Positions 22,739 to 33,625 of a DNA stretch of 64,000 nucleotides are shown here, one piece after another. The translations under genes and the position numbers were made by a program. The stretch lies in contig OX637345.1 of the NCBI GenBank assembly GCA_951799405.1, forward strand, positions 12,090,001-12,154,000, read 5' to 3'. The stretch comes from Agapetus fuscipes (lineage: Eukaryota; Arthropoda; Insecta; Trichoptera; Glossosomatidae). Each line of letters opens with the position of its first letter. The stretch's first letter is position 1. The notes under the pieces are model-generated. The model was not told the DNA's origin. It ran no database searches and worked only from the letters and a program-made list of their open reading frames with translations.

Positions 22739-23262
22739 GCGATATATTAAAGCTCTCAGATGTAAACTCACAAACCAACACGTGTAGTTCGCGCTTACAA
22801 ATGCTGAATGTGTCCTTACAAATAAAATCCAAACGTCAAATGAACATAAGCCCAACAACTTTTGCCGACCTTCCCTGAAACAGGGGTGACATTGGCAAAG
22901 TGAACCATTTTTTACAGTATGGGTGATCAGCCTCATACCAACCTATAAGTCAAGGAATATGAATAATAAATTACATTTAAATATAAAAAAAGAACAAAAC
23001 CTTAAAAAGAAATCTATACAAAAAAAGTCAAAAATTTCCTATGCAAAAAATGTAGCAAATTAGTACACCAACATTAGAAATCTACATTGCAGATTAGCCG
23101 CCACTTCTTCCTGTCCTTGCATACTTCTTTCATGTCATCCAGAGTCATAACCTTTTTCATACAAGTCCTCCTTTTATTATGACTCTGGATATCCCATTCA
23201 TTCGCTATTTCAGAGATTTGATCCTTCCATACTTTTCTCGGTCTTCACACTCGGTCTTCCTG
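22738..23262 (-). mobile_element. LINE-T 3' end including coding C-terminus
   Basis: The tail repeat (22,745-22,960) is followed upstream on the minus strand by the AT-rich UTR and then by the coding end (23,085-23,262). Read in reverse this matches the C-terminal block at 44,963-45,193. A 5'-truncated LINE. Confidence 0.85.
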
Positions 23263-23486
23263 CTAAAGGAGGCCAACACCCACCATGGGTTTTCTTGCAA
23301 ATATTGATGATGAGGATGATCCAACGAGCTATTTGTGACGTCATTTAGACGAGGGGAATTACTGAATTGAATTCTCTAATCAAATTCTAATATTGACTTC
23401 CTACACTTGCTTTGTAAATCAATTGTTTTCTTTATCTATGTGGTTTAGGTCAAGTAGGTACTTTAATTTTCTTTGCTATAAAATCT

Positions 23487-23652
23487 ATAATCCAAGTTGT
23501 ATTTGAAATTCCTATTAAATGCACATCCACAAGCACACACGTATAAGTTCGCACTTACACATGCCGCAAGATAACTTTCAACATAAAAACGCAATCTCAA
23601 ATGAACATAAGCCATGCAATTCTTGCCGACCTTCATTGAAACATGGGTGACA
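23487..23652 (-). mobile_element. LINE-T tail copy, partial
   Basis: Reverse-strand tail from aatccaagttgtatttg to cattgaaacatgggtgac. Its end is duplicated in the next copy. Confidence 0.75.
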
Positions 23653-23654
23653 TC

Positions 23655-23905
23655 TAATCTAATCTAAGCTGCAAGGATATATATCATTTAAGATTTATAT
23701 TAAATGCATTCCCACAAGCAGACATGTATAAGTTCGCACTTACACATGCCGCAAGTGAACTTTTAACATAAAAAACGCAATCTCAAATGAACATAAGCCA
23801 TGCAATTCTTGCCGACCTTCATTGAAACATGGGTGACATCAGCAAAGATAATTATTTTCTACCGTATGGGTGGTCAGCCTCATACCAAACTATTGGTCAA
23901 GATTG
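23655..23905 (-). mobile_element. LINE-T 3' tail copy, tandem with the previous one
   Basis: Shares unusual substitutions with its neighbour (gccatgcaattcttgccg, cattgaaacatgggtgac), so the pair probably arose by local duplication rather than two insertions. Confidence 0.8.
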
Positions 23906-24049
23906 ATTTAGTACCATAGTGGTCCAACAAAGTGAGAGAGGAGAACGTTTATGAGAAGGTTACAATTATTTATCAGATTTTTTAATAAAAATCTAAACTC
24001 ACGATTACGATGCGTGGTATTTTTTAAATATTTTGTTGACCATGTCCAG

Positions 24050-24385
24050 TCCGGTCGATAGCTCAGTTGGTAGAGTGCTTGCATTCTACCCCGTGAGCTC
24101 GGGTTCGAATCCCACCGAGGAGGGTGTCAGAAATGATTTCCTTTTTCGGTGTTTATTTCAAAGTCCATAATAAAAATTCCGGCAAGGTTTACTCAGCCTT
24201 CACAAGAAATAAGTATACCAGCACCATCGGAGCTGGGAAACCCCCACTTCAGCTGAAGTGGTTGGCGTAAGGCCGGTCCCCTTACCTGTAAAAATAAATA
24301 GGTTCAACTCGCCACATGCGACCCCTTCGGGGATAACGCGGCAAGAAGTACACTATACGTGTAGCTTAGTTGCGTTGCGTTTTAC
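24050..24385 (+). mobile_element. SINE-A copy, full length
   Basis: Complete: head cggtcgatagctcagttgg with box B gggttcgaatccc, core, and 3' end gtgtagcttagttgcgttgc. Lies 50 bp from an inverted copy. Confidence 0.92.
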
Positions 24386-24439
24386 CATGTATCATAATTT
24401 ATAGGTTCTGAAACTGCCATCAGTAAAAAAAAAAAAAAA

Positions 24440-24748
24440 CGCAACTAAGTAAGCTACACATATAGTGTAACTTCTTGCCGCGTTATCCCCGAGGGGGTCG
24501 CATGTGGCGAGTTGAACCTGTTTATTTTTACAGGTAAGGGGGCCGGCCTTACGCCAACCACTTCAGATGAAGTGGGGGTTTCCAGCTCTCGAGAGGGCTG
24601 GTTCTCATTTCTTGTGAAGGCTGAGTAAACCTTGCCGGTATTTTTATTTTGGGGTTTGAAATAAACACCGAAACGGGAAATCATTTCTGACACCCTCGCC
24701 TCGGCGGGATTCGAACCCGAGCTCACGGCATGGAATGCAAGCAGTACT
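24440..24748 (-). mobile_element. SINE-A copy, full length, inverted relative to neighbour
   Basis: Reverse-strand copy from aacgcaactaagtaagc to the head at ggcatggaatgcaagc. Together with the preceding element it can form a ~300-bp hairpin. Confidence 0.9.
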
Positions 24749-25383
24749 TACTCAATAGTATAAACTATTTTATTTCTATTAACTACTCCATTTTATTTCT
24801 CTGTTTCTATATTCTTTCCCTGTTTATACTTTCTTTCTTTGGTTATACCTATTTTCTTTCCCGTTCCTATTTTTCTTTCTCTGATTATATTTTCTTTTTC
24901 TGTTTTTTTATATTTTCCTGAATGTATTTTTTTATATGGCTGGTCACGTATTGCACCATCCGCGTGGCCAGACTGGAACAAAGATTTATTATTATTATAA
25001 ACGTCAAATTGAGTTTTGGCGGGATCAGTGGCGCCAACAGTGCAGCACAATAATCAAGATGGCCGCCCAGTCATAGACAAGAACACACAAAATAATAATA
25101 AAAAATTGGCAAGCGTGCTTATATCGGTGGAAGAAGTTGGCTCGCAATACAGTAAGTATGAAACATTACGTCAAAAACTCTACCATAAAAATTAAAAAAA
25201 CGGATTGAAACAAAAAGAGCGCCTCTAGTGAGCGTTTTTCTTTTCACAATTTTTTTGTATGGTTGAGCAACGTTGAAGTACAGGAAGAAAGTGTTCCTTG
25301 TTGAGCTGCCAAATATTAAAATAAACAAAATACAGGAGAACCTCCGAATAAGAATGCTTTGATTTAAGTACAAGCATCATCAA
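24749..25383. other. Intergenic, nothing recognised
   Basis: Starts with a pyrimidine-rich tract (24,790-24,920, ttctttctctg-type words), then mixed sequence without domains. Confidence 0.4.
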
Positions 25384-25543
25384 AATTGTGGGGCTTATGT
25401 TCATTTGAGGTTTGGATTTATTTGTAAGTACACATTCAGCATTTGTAAGCGCGAACTACACTTGTTGGTTTGTGGGCATACATCTGAGAGCTTTAAATGA
25501 ATATATCCTTGCAACTTAGATTATAGATTATTATTATTATAGA
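25384..25543 (+). mobile_element. LINE-T tail, 3' half
   Basis: From ttgtggggcttatgttc to cttagattatagatt; the upstream half is missing. Confidence 0.8.
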
Positions 25544-25554
25544 TCATGAATGAA

Positions 25555-26412
25555 ATGAAAGAAGTATGTAAGGACCGAAAGGAATGGCGGTTGATTTGTA
25601 ACAATGGCGGCTAGGGCATTAATTCTAAGTGAAATATTAACTTTAATTTTAATTTTCCTTTATTTTAATTTTAATTTGTAATGTGTCTCATTACGAATTT
25701 CTGTAAATCATTTATATTTTTTTGTGCTCCTTGACTGATAGGTTGGTACGAGGCTGACCACCCGTGCTGTAAAAATCGGTTCACTTTTGCCAATGCCACC
25801 CCGGTTGCGTCTTTCCCTCCTTACTGTGGGTTCGGCGACAATTTACGCTGAAGTAACGTCATTACACTTTATGGCCTTTGTAAAGAAGTGACATTATAGG
25901 AAAAAATCACGCGTGTTTATTGATTTTTTGTCTTAATTTTAAAGTTAAAATATTTTATAAAACTTAAAAAATGACGCCACGAAAAAATATTTAAAATAAC
26001 ACGTTTTTGTTCACATTTTTTTCTTCTAATTTTGTTGTTTAATATTTTGGACATTTTTTTTTTCTTCATAATTATAGAATGATACAATGTCTAGAGAGTC
26101 TATGAAAAATATTTTAGGTAATGTAAACAGTTTTTGAGATAATATGAAAAAACTGAAACTTGATAATTAATTAAATGTGCGCGGCAGTACTTCAGCGTAA
26201 ATTGTCGCCGAACCCACAGTAAGGAGGGAAAGACGCACCCCGGTTCAAGGAACGGCGGCAGGAGTTGCAAGGTTTATGTCCATGTGAGGTTTTCTTTATT
26301 TGTATGCACACATGCAGAATGTGTAGGTGCGAACCTACATGTGCCTGTCTGTGGGCATGCATTTCATATGAGCCTTAAATGTTAACATATCCTTGCAGCT
26401 TAGATTATAGAT
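25555..26412 (+). mobile_element. LINE-T 3' end split by a MULE-like MITE
   Basis: Coding end (atgaaagaagtatgtaagg, 25,556), UTR and tail start are at 25,555-25,806. The tail continues at 26,246 after the inserted MITE and ends cttagattatagatag near 26,410. Confidence 0.85.
25807..26236. mobile_element. MITE with 49-bp perfect inverted repeats and 9-bp target duplication
   Basis: The first 49 bases (gcgtctttccctccttactg...) are exactly complementary to the last 49. ACCCCGGTT flanks it at 25,798-25,806 and 26,237-26,245. Long perfect ends with 9-bp duplications fit Mutator-like elements. There is no transposase. The perfect ends suggest recent activity. Confidence 0.88.
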
Positions 26413-26559
26413 AGATAAATAGATCATTGATATGTCGTCATTTCCAGTGCTCGTTTGGCTTATCTACCATTTGATTCAAATATGGACTTTCAATGAAATT
26501 CATTCAAACATTCACTGAGCTAAGAAAAAAACGTGAAACACGATAATGTCACGACGTTA

Positions 26560-27001
26560 GCCATGTTGAAAGCACCGGTTCCCATAGATCACCGAAGTTA
26601 AGCAACATTGGGCGTGGTCAGTACTTGGATGGGTAACCGCTCAGGTACACCGCGTGTCGTTGGCACCTTGGACCGGTCCGTAGTCCGTAGTGGCAACACT
26701 TCGGACTCGTAAATGGAAGGTTGTGGATTCGGATCCCGGCGGAGCACAAAAATATTCCATTTATATTTCGAATGTGCTCTTCGCTGGGTTGAAAAATTCA
26801 TAAACCTTTACCAATGACCGGTCACCAAAGGTCCATCCAGCCTTACAGCAACTGGGTCTTGCTTGAGTATTGGCGCTTTGTAGCGACGACCAAGCTCGTA
26901 AACCTCTGCGGCACTACAACAAGTGTCATAGACCCTCTAGAGTCTTTAGAATCTAGGGAGTCTCCCGCACAGGATTTCTTAAAAAAAAAAAAAAAAAAAA
27001 T
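26560..27001 (+). mobile_element. SINE-B with 5S-rRNA-like head (5S-tRNA dimeric SINE)
   Basis: 26,562-26,670 follows insect 5S rRNA closely (agatcaccgaagttaagcaa, tacttggatgggtaaccgct, gtgtcgttggca). A tRNA-like unit follows at 26,675-26,748 (gtagtccgtagtggcaac; box B ggattcggatccc), then the body (ccagccttacagcaactggg) and the tail ctcccgcacaggatttctt with poly-A. Both heads contain internal pol III promoter elements. It is not a functional 5S gene because of substitutions and the fusion. Confidence 0.9.
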
Positions 27002-27054
27002 GTGAGAGTTGCTTTGAATATTTTAAATATCAATTTCCAGTTTTTATATAAGGT

Positions 27055-27100
27055 ACATTGGTCCAGTACACATACAAACATTGCTCGTGTGAAATTACCT
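27055..27100 (-). mobile_element. Fragment of the CGCT-ended MITE
   Basis: About 45 bp (acattggtccagtacacat) match, in reverse, the internal part of the copy at 30,142-30,396. Confidence 0.5.
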
Positions 27101-27159
27101 CTGTTGGACGTAAGACAATCAAGCACCAAAGTGGACGATGTGTTTAGAATGTTCCTGGA

Positions 27160-27362
27160 CTAATAATTTGATATGAGGCTGACCACCTATACTGTAAAAA
27201 ATAATTCACTTTGCGACGGCAAAAGGTTCAGGGTTGATGTTCATTATAGATTTGGATTTTTATTTTGTCAGTACACATACAATATGCGTAAACGTGATCT
27301 TACACGTGTCTGCTTGTGAGCATGCATTAAATGTTAATATTATATATCTTTGTGACTTCCGG
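27160..27362 (+). mobile_element. LINE-T 3' tail copy, diverged
   Basis: Starts ggactaataatttgatatg; the middle is shortened; ends ctttgtgacttccgg. Confidence 0.7.
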
Positions 27363-27399
27363 ATATAAGTACAACAGAGTGAATGTTTTAAAAATAAAT

Positions 27400-27505
27400 A
27401 TACGAAAAAATCGATGGATATGATTGAACTTAGAGAAGTATGTCAGGATAGGAATAAGTGAAGCAGATTCTGCAGAGGGTCTGGTCACCCGAAATTACAA
27501 TGTTT
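27400..27505 (+). mobile_element. LINE C-terminal coding remnant
   Basis: One frame reads an ELREVCQDRNK-type block followed by a GSGHP end, as in the related copies at 34,055-34,245 and 38,880-39,430. Confidence 0.5.
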
Positions 27506-27534
27506 GAATATTACAATTAAATCAATTTTTTTTT

Positions 27535-27790
27535 TTGTATTTTTTTTTTAAAAAAAATAGATTTGTGAAGAGGAATGCAATGCACCAACCTATTCTGCCT
27601 GGCCAGAAACAGGTATTAATATCATCATTTAATAATTCATTATTGTTTATTATTAATGAATTATTAAATAATAATTACCCAATAACATCTGTTGAACCAG
27701 GGTCAAAGTTAAAGTCATGTGACCCAAGCGGGAATCGAACCAACGATGTTCCATTCGAAACACGCTAGAAAGATCAGCCCTCTTGGCCCC
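27535..27790 (-). mobile_element. SINE-C copy
   Basis: Body (gaagaggaatgcaatgcacc, ctgcctggccagaaacagg) and a tRNA-like box B in reverse (gggaatcgaacc, 27,730). It contains a small internal hairpin around 27,630-27,680. Confidence 0.65.
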
Positions 27791-27861
27791 CGCGGCTATA
27801 ACCCGACAAATCAACTTTCTTAAAGTATTTCGGCAAATGTTGATCTGTCTTCCAAAAACGC

Positions 27862-28185
27862 TTCTACGCTACACATATTGTGTAACGTCATGCCGCATTT
27901 TTCCTCGAAGGGGTCGCATGTGGTGACAATAACCTATTTATTTTTATAAGTAAGGGGGCCGTCCTTACACCAACCACTTCTGTTGAAGTGAAAGTTTCCC
28001 AGCTCCCGAGGGGGCTAGAACTCATTTCATGTGAAACATGAGCTGAGTAAGTCTTGCCGGTATTTATTTTGGGTTTGAAATAAACACCGACAAGTTAAAT
28101 AATTTTGACACCCTCGGTAGGATTCGAACCTGAGCTCTCAGCATGGAATGCAAGCATTCCACCAACTGAGCTATCGACCGTAGTA
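27862..28185 (-). mobile_element. SINE-A copy, full length
   Basis: Reverse-strand copy from cgctacacatattgtgtaac to gagctatcgaccg. Confidence 0.88.
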
Positions 28186-28608
28186 TAGATGATCCTTAAA
28201 ACTTATGGCAGAAATATATATATCATCGCCATGTGTCATCAAAGATATATTTCACAATAAAAAGGTTCATTTACAATTTTTACAAAAGGAAAGAACTAGT
28301 TTCGAGTTACGAACAAACATCTGTTTTAAAAAATGACGTATATGAGACATCATTCCATAATGAAGCGAAAATGAATAAAGCATAAACGACCCATTTCTGA
28401 CATAGCAATATAATTCTTATGCACTTATTCTCTAAGGTCTATTATAAACTAGTTAAATCTTGTCCCTTGAGATATTTTTTCATGAAATTTCAGCAGTACA
28501 AGTAATCTTCGGAAAAAAACATAAATTTGTATGATTTGACCGAGAACTTGAAATGGAAATCTTATGGTGTAACATCGGCATCATTAACATTCTTACAGCA
28601 ACTCTGTG
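28186..28608. other. Intergenic, nothing recognised
   Basis: AT-rich sequence preceding the second minisatellite array. Confidence 0.4.
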
Positions 28609-28758
28609 GTGTGTGTCCTGACCTCCTTCATCAACTACTGTTTGTACGTTCCAAGAAGAAGTTAAAGAAGTTCATGTTTTCCAAGAAGAAAGCGAAGGAT
28701 GGGCGCCCTTGGGGTGGCTGGAGCCACTACTGCCCAAAAGAAAAAAAATCCAACTATA
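28609..28758. repeat. Partial minisatellite unit plus unrelated spacer
   Basis: A partial 113-bp unit (gtcctgacctccttcatcaa, 28,615-28,647) is followed by about 115 bp of unrelated A/G-rich sequence before the main array starts. Confidence 0.7.
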
Positions 28759-29700
28759 TATGACGCCCTTCTTCTCCAGTTCCATACTCACAATGTATGA
28801 CAATCCACCATCACTCCGTACAGACACCTTGCCCTGTGTGTGTCCTGACCTCCTTCATCAACCACTGTTTGTATGACGCCCTTCTTCTCCAGTTCCATAC
28901 TCACAATGTATGACAATCCACCACCACTCCGTACAGACACCTTGCCCTGTGTGTGTCCTGACCTCCTTCATCAACCACTGTTTGTATGACGCCCTTCTTC
29001 TCCAGTTCCATACTCACAATGTATGACAATCCACCACCACTCCGTACAGACACCTTGCCCTGTGTGTGTCCTGACCTCCTTCATCAACCACTGTTTGTAT
29101 GACGCCCTTCTTCTCCAGTTCCATACTCACAATGTATGACAATCCACCACCACTCCGTACAGACACCTTGCCCTGTGTGTGTCCTGACCTCCTTCATCAA
29201 CCACTGTTTGTATGACGCCCTTCTTCTCCAGTTCCATACTCACAATGTATGACAATCCACCACCACTCCGTACAGACACCTTGCCCTGTGTGTGTCCTGA
29301 CCTCCTTCATCAACCACTGTTTGTATGACGCCCTTCTTCTCCAGTTCCATACTCACAATGTATGACAATCCACCACCACTCCGTACAGACACCTTGCCCT
29401 GTGTGTGTCCTGACCTCCTTCATCAACCACTGTTTGTATGACGCCCTTCTTCTCCAGTTCCATACTCACAATGTATGACAATCCACCACCACTCCGTACA
29501 GACACCTTGCCCTGTGTGTCTCCTGACCTCCTTCATCAACCACTGTTTGTATGACGCCCTTCTTCTCCAGTTCCATACTCACAATGTATGACAATCCACC
29601 ACCACTCCGTACAGACACCTTGCCCTGTGTGTGTCCTGACCTCCTTCATCAACCACTGTTTGTATGACGCCCTTCTTCTCCAGTTCCATACTCACAATGT
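28759..29700. repeat. 113-bp minisatellite array, ~8.3 units, inverted relative to the first
   Basis: Units start tatgacgcccttcttctcc every 113 bp (for example 28,872 and 28,985). The sequence is the reverse complement of the array at 12,767-13,587. Units differ by only one or two bases, which indicates recent expansion or homogenisation. Confidence 0.95.
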
Positions 29701-30141
29701 GTACATACAAAAAGGGAATAAAGCATGGGACCGAGAAGGAAGGTTATATAGCGCTGACTGTTTAATCGAGGAGGTTTGGACCCATATCGGTTTGTATCGC
29801 CAATGATGATAACTGGGTGTACCTTTACACTGAGAACTTTCTAGTTGAAATGGTATCGGTAAATAAATAAAAGCAGAATTATCCGCATGTTATATTTGAC
29901 ATGTTGCTAATTATTATTGCTGGTCTACTGTCTCGCTAAATGTCAATTTTCACACGTTCGCTAAATTCGCTAACTGGCAAATAAATGCGCGAAATAATTG
30001 CTGAAGCAAACAAAAACTTTGCGTATCGCAAATACCTACAAATGGTGTATTAAAATAGTGCTAATTAATTTATTAATAAATTTAGAATTCATGAATAATG
30101 ATCATCTAAGTTGTGAATATATTATATTTACGAGTACATTT
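29701..30141. other. Intergenic, nothing recognised
   Basis: AT-rich; no gene or repeat assignment. Confidence 0.4.
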
Positions 30142-30396
30142 CGCTGCCTTAGTTCTTGTTTATCGTAAACGCCATTGAGAAAATTCTACATGAGCAATGT
30201 TTTCATGTGTACTGGACCAATGTGTCTTACAAAAACAAGAAATTTATATTATAAATATTTAAAAGAACTCTTACATTATCGAGTTTTACGGTTTTTCTTA
30301 GCTCAGATTGTGTAGAATTTGATTCATAAGACAACTGCATGAAAAAGTCATATTTGACAAGATTGGCGTATACGGTAAACAAGAACTGGGGGAGCG
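30142..30396. mobile_element. CGCT-ended MITE, 255 bp, 4-bp target duplication
   Basis: Imperfect inverted ends (cgctgccttagttcttgt; inverse cgctcccccagttcttgt) are flanked by attt at 30,138-30,141 and 30,397-30,400. The copy at 56,877-57,106 has agct/agct. The 4-bp duplication suggests a Sola- or Chapaev-type source, but the ends match neither that I know. Confidence 0.8.
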
Positions 30397-30544
30397 ATTT
30401 GTATATTCTACCGGTTCGTAATCTAGTGGCCTCGGATGATGTGGAGGTTTGCTCAAATCCTCCTCACACTCGTCCTGTATGTATGTGTCAGAAGGACCCA
30501 TAGCACATGGACGCTTATATAATGAATTATTAATTGATCATGTT

Positions 30545-30600
30545 AATACGTGTTTAATACAAAATAGGTTGGTGAATTGCATTCTTCTCATATATTTTTG
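30545..30600 (+). mobile_element. SINE-C 3' fragment
   Basis: The phrase ggttggtgaattgcattctt is the 3' end of the SINE-C body. Confidence 0.5.
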
Positions 30601-30689
30601 AAATGGCTTATTACTGGTAACAGTCTGAATGATAGGGTCGGCAATAACTGGTTTGTAAATGAGTGTTGTATACACGAGAATATAAAAGT

Positions 30690-30900
30690 GAAAGTGAACG
30701 TAAAAAAGGGAGTACAATGAGATGGCTTGGGCATCTAGAAAGTATGGATGATTAAACAACTGAGATTGTAAAAGACTGGACCATACAGAGTGAGAAAAAG
30801 AGAAGAGAGTGATGAATGTCGAGGAGATGAAAGAATTGTGCAAGGACAGAACAAAGTGTAGACACATCTGGGGAGTTACTGGCCACCCCTGGTGGAGTAT
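30690..30900 (+). mobile_element. LINE C-terminal coding remnant
   Basis: Frames read MRWLGHLESMD and, further on, MNVEEMKELCKDRTK, blocks typical of LINE C-termini and related to LINE-T. It has frameshifts and no function. Confidence 0.65.
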
Positions 30901-31884
30901 CGGCAAGTTCAACAAAAAAATGCTACTGTCCTAAGCACGTGTCTGCTTGCAAAAGGGTAAAATTAATTAGGTATGTATAAAATTTAAATTGGGAATCAAA
31001 ACGCGTAGGCACCTCTACACATCGATATATAGAACTGGATGGGCTAAGAAATCAATCCTTTGGGAATTAGAAATACGCTACCCCACTCATCATACAAAAA
31101 TCCAAATTCAGTCTATCGGTAACCTTCCAACTATCATCAGGTGTGTTACCTAATTGGGAAAAAAATCCATATAAATGCCAAACTGGGTATTTTCTAAACG
31201 TGCCAACAAAAGAGAGTAAATGTATTATAGAACATGGAATAATATTTCACTTTAATCACTATTCTATATGATTACGTTGATAAAATTTATTTTTCGTTTG
31301 TCGAAATATTTTGTTCGCGAAAGTGACAGCCATTTCTAGAACTAGTGATGTTCAAATATATAGGTACTTGCTTCTTCAAGTATGTAACTTCTGTGCTCGC
31401 GGTAATAGATACCTGTGAAAATCATCCCGTACACAATGAGGTGGGAACATTTTTGAATTCGGAATTTATCAGATATTTTCATACTTTCAACAACACTAGT
31501 AACTAACACCGTTACCATAGTGATTTCATGGGTTTCCATGGTGATATGTACATAGATTGAAGACGGAGTAGAGACACGCTGCTTACATAGAAAATTACAA
31601 AAGAATTTCATATGTCGTGAGCGAGATAGCACTCTTAACAATGTATGGTGTCAAAGACCTTGCATCATGTCGATCGGTACTAAATCATATTCATAGACAT
31701 AAATCATTCATCTACATATTATATGTATCTACATATTATTATGTTTCGTATGTAGGTAAATAATAAAACAAGATTAAAAAACAATTTTGATAAAAGACCC
31801 AAACTGGGATTTCCATAACAAACAACGACCGGTCCCACATAAACTATCGTATCTGCAAAAGCACTTTTAATCAAAATGAACATT
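30901..31884. other. Intergenic, nothing recognised
   Basis: Nearly 1 kb without a repeat or exon that I can identify; one of the longest apparently unique stretches. The minus-strand ORF at 31,342-31,641 has no known domain. Confidence 0.4.
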
Positions 31885-32108
31885 CCTTATAGGTGATAAA
31901 AATAGTTCACTTGGCCAATGTCACTCCTGGTCCAGGAAAGTTCGGCAAAAGTTGCAGGGTTTATGTTCATTTGAGGTTTAGATTTTAATTTGTAAGTACA
32001 CATTCAGAATTTTTAAGCGCGAACTTCACGTGTTTGTTTGTGGGCATGCATTTGATATGCGCTTTGAATGTTTTAATATATCCTTGCAACTTAGATTATA
32101 GATTATAG
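31885..32108 (+). mobile_element. LINE-T 3' tail copy
   Basis: Tail repeat from taggtgataaaaatagttc to aacttagattatagatt. Confidence 0.8.
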
Positions 32109-32168
32109 AACATCAAGATTTTTTAAGAACAATATATCCCATAGCCAATAAAAACATTGCATTCTTGC

Positions 32169-32193
32169 CTGATGATGGCCAACAAGGTCGAAA
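32169..32193 (+). ncRNA. Hammerhead-like ribozyme motif
   Basis: CTGATGA, one T, a GGCC/GGTC stem with loop aacaa, then GAAA at 32,190. The context aacgtttgtaattatt is that of Penelope-type terminal repeats. Confidence 0.45.
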
Positions 32194-32339
32194 ACGTTTG
32201 TAATTATTAATTAAAATAAATTCGATATTTATGAAAAGAAACAGTGTTTAATGAGAATTTTGTTTCTAAAATATAAAAATCAATACCTAATATTTTTTTC
32301 ATTTACAATTATAAAAAAAGTTTTTACCGTTAAACCTGT

Positions 32340-32532
32340 TAAAATTGGTTCACTTTGCCAATGTCACCCCTGTTTCAAGGACGGTCGGCAAGAATAACAG
32401 GGCATACATTTATCAGACAGGGTTTTTATTTTGTAAGTGTTCACGGAGCATGTGTAAACGCCAACTTACATGTGCTGCTTGTGGACATGCATTTTCACAT
32501 GAATCTAAAATGCAACTTATTTCATAGATTAT
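32340..32532 (+). mobile_element. LINE-T 3' tail copy, 5'-truncated
   Basis: From aattggttcactttgcc to aacttatttcatagatt. Confidence 0.75.
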
Positions 32533-32741
32533 TTTAGAATGATAAAAAAGACACTTCTTAGCGTGGTTTTTTGTAGATACGATAGCTGTTGAGAATACCG
32601 TCGGAGGTGTCGTCAGGTAGGTACCTAGGTAAAAAAATCTGCCAAAATAAAATACATTTGAGATGAATGATCTTTCGAGGACCTCTAAAATTTAAGCAAG
32701 CTGTTTCTTGTCCATGGACCGGTACATAATAATCCATAATT

Positions 32742-33080
32742 TAAATTTCAAAGACATTTTAGATTCATGTTTAATGCACGCTCACAATCAGACACGTGTA
32801 AAGGATGACGTACGCTAGACCGGGTTGGGTCCGAGCCGAACATTGACCGCAGCACGGTCAACTGATATTCCATTTTTTTTTTTTTTTTTATGTATAAGTA
32901 GGTACTTTTTTTTGAAAAAATTTTGTTTTGTTATTCAGCTACAGCCAAAGCTCGGCTCGAACCCGACACGATCTAGCGTGAGTCATCATTAAGTTCGTGC
33001 TTACACATGCTGCTGGCGTATTTGCAAAATAGAATCCTAACCTCAAATTAACAACTTATCGTTGACAAGCCCTGTCAGTA
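32742..33080 (-). mobile_element. LINE-T tail split by a TAA-flanked MITE
   Basis: Reverse tail begins near 32,742 and is interrupted at 32,801. It resumes at 32,990 (taagttcgtgcttacacatg) and fades near 33,080. Confidence 0.7.
32802..32989. mobile_element. MITE, 188 bp, TAA target duplication
   Basis: Imperfect inverted ends (aggatgacgtacgctagac; inverse atgatgactcacgctagat) are flanked by TAA at 32,799-32,801 and 32,990-32,992. TAA duplication is the PIF/Harbinger signature. The uninterrupted target is visible in other LINE-T copies (gtgtaagttcgc). Confidence 0.8.
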
Positions 33081-33625
33081 CAGTACTTAATATTAATATT
33101 TACATGCCCCCTCCACGGCATAGAGAAAACAATAAAAAAGTTTAAGAAACACTGACTGTAGGTACTAATAATGGTCAAATTCCATACATGAACAAATGGA
33201 ACTTCAATTGGCCGGGTTCTTACAAAAAACGCAAACTTATATTTTATTATTGGTTGCTAAGGAGCCTAGTCACTCAGAAGTGTGACGCTTGCCCGCCGAG
33301 AAAAGCATCACATTGTCAAATTTGTGCTGAGTTCATAATAATACATGAAAAAACAAATAGATTTTCAAACATAAATTAAAGTTTTTACAACAATAAAAAA
33401 GTTAGAGGAACACTGTCAACAATAATAATAATACCAAAACCATTCTACAAAAAAAAGGATTTCCAAACTTTAATAAAAGTTTTCACAATAAATAGTTTGA
33501 CAACAATATTATACAAACTGTTGACATTCCATTAAAACAACAACAAAATCAATTTAAATTTTAAAATAACAAAAACAATCTGACAGCCCGATGTAACAAT
33601 AACAAAAACATCACAAAATTCTAAC
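33081..33625. other. Intergenic or intron sequence
   Basis: AT-rich with AAC/TTG-rich patches (33,530-33,610). If the exon at 33,626-33,882 is real, this is its downstream intron. Confidence 0.35.

Noticed and set aside
24050..24140. tRNA genes suggested by box A and box B in many places
   Set aside because: All lie at the head of SINE-A, SINE-B or SINE-C copies, lack a convincing acceptor stem and are followed by the SINE body.
26562..26670. Possible 5S rRNA gene (also 57,148-57,262)
   Set aside because: Sequence is 5S-like but substituted, fused to a tRNA-like unit and SINE body, and repeated with the same joint, so it is a SINE head and not a 5S gene.
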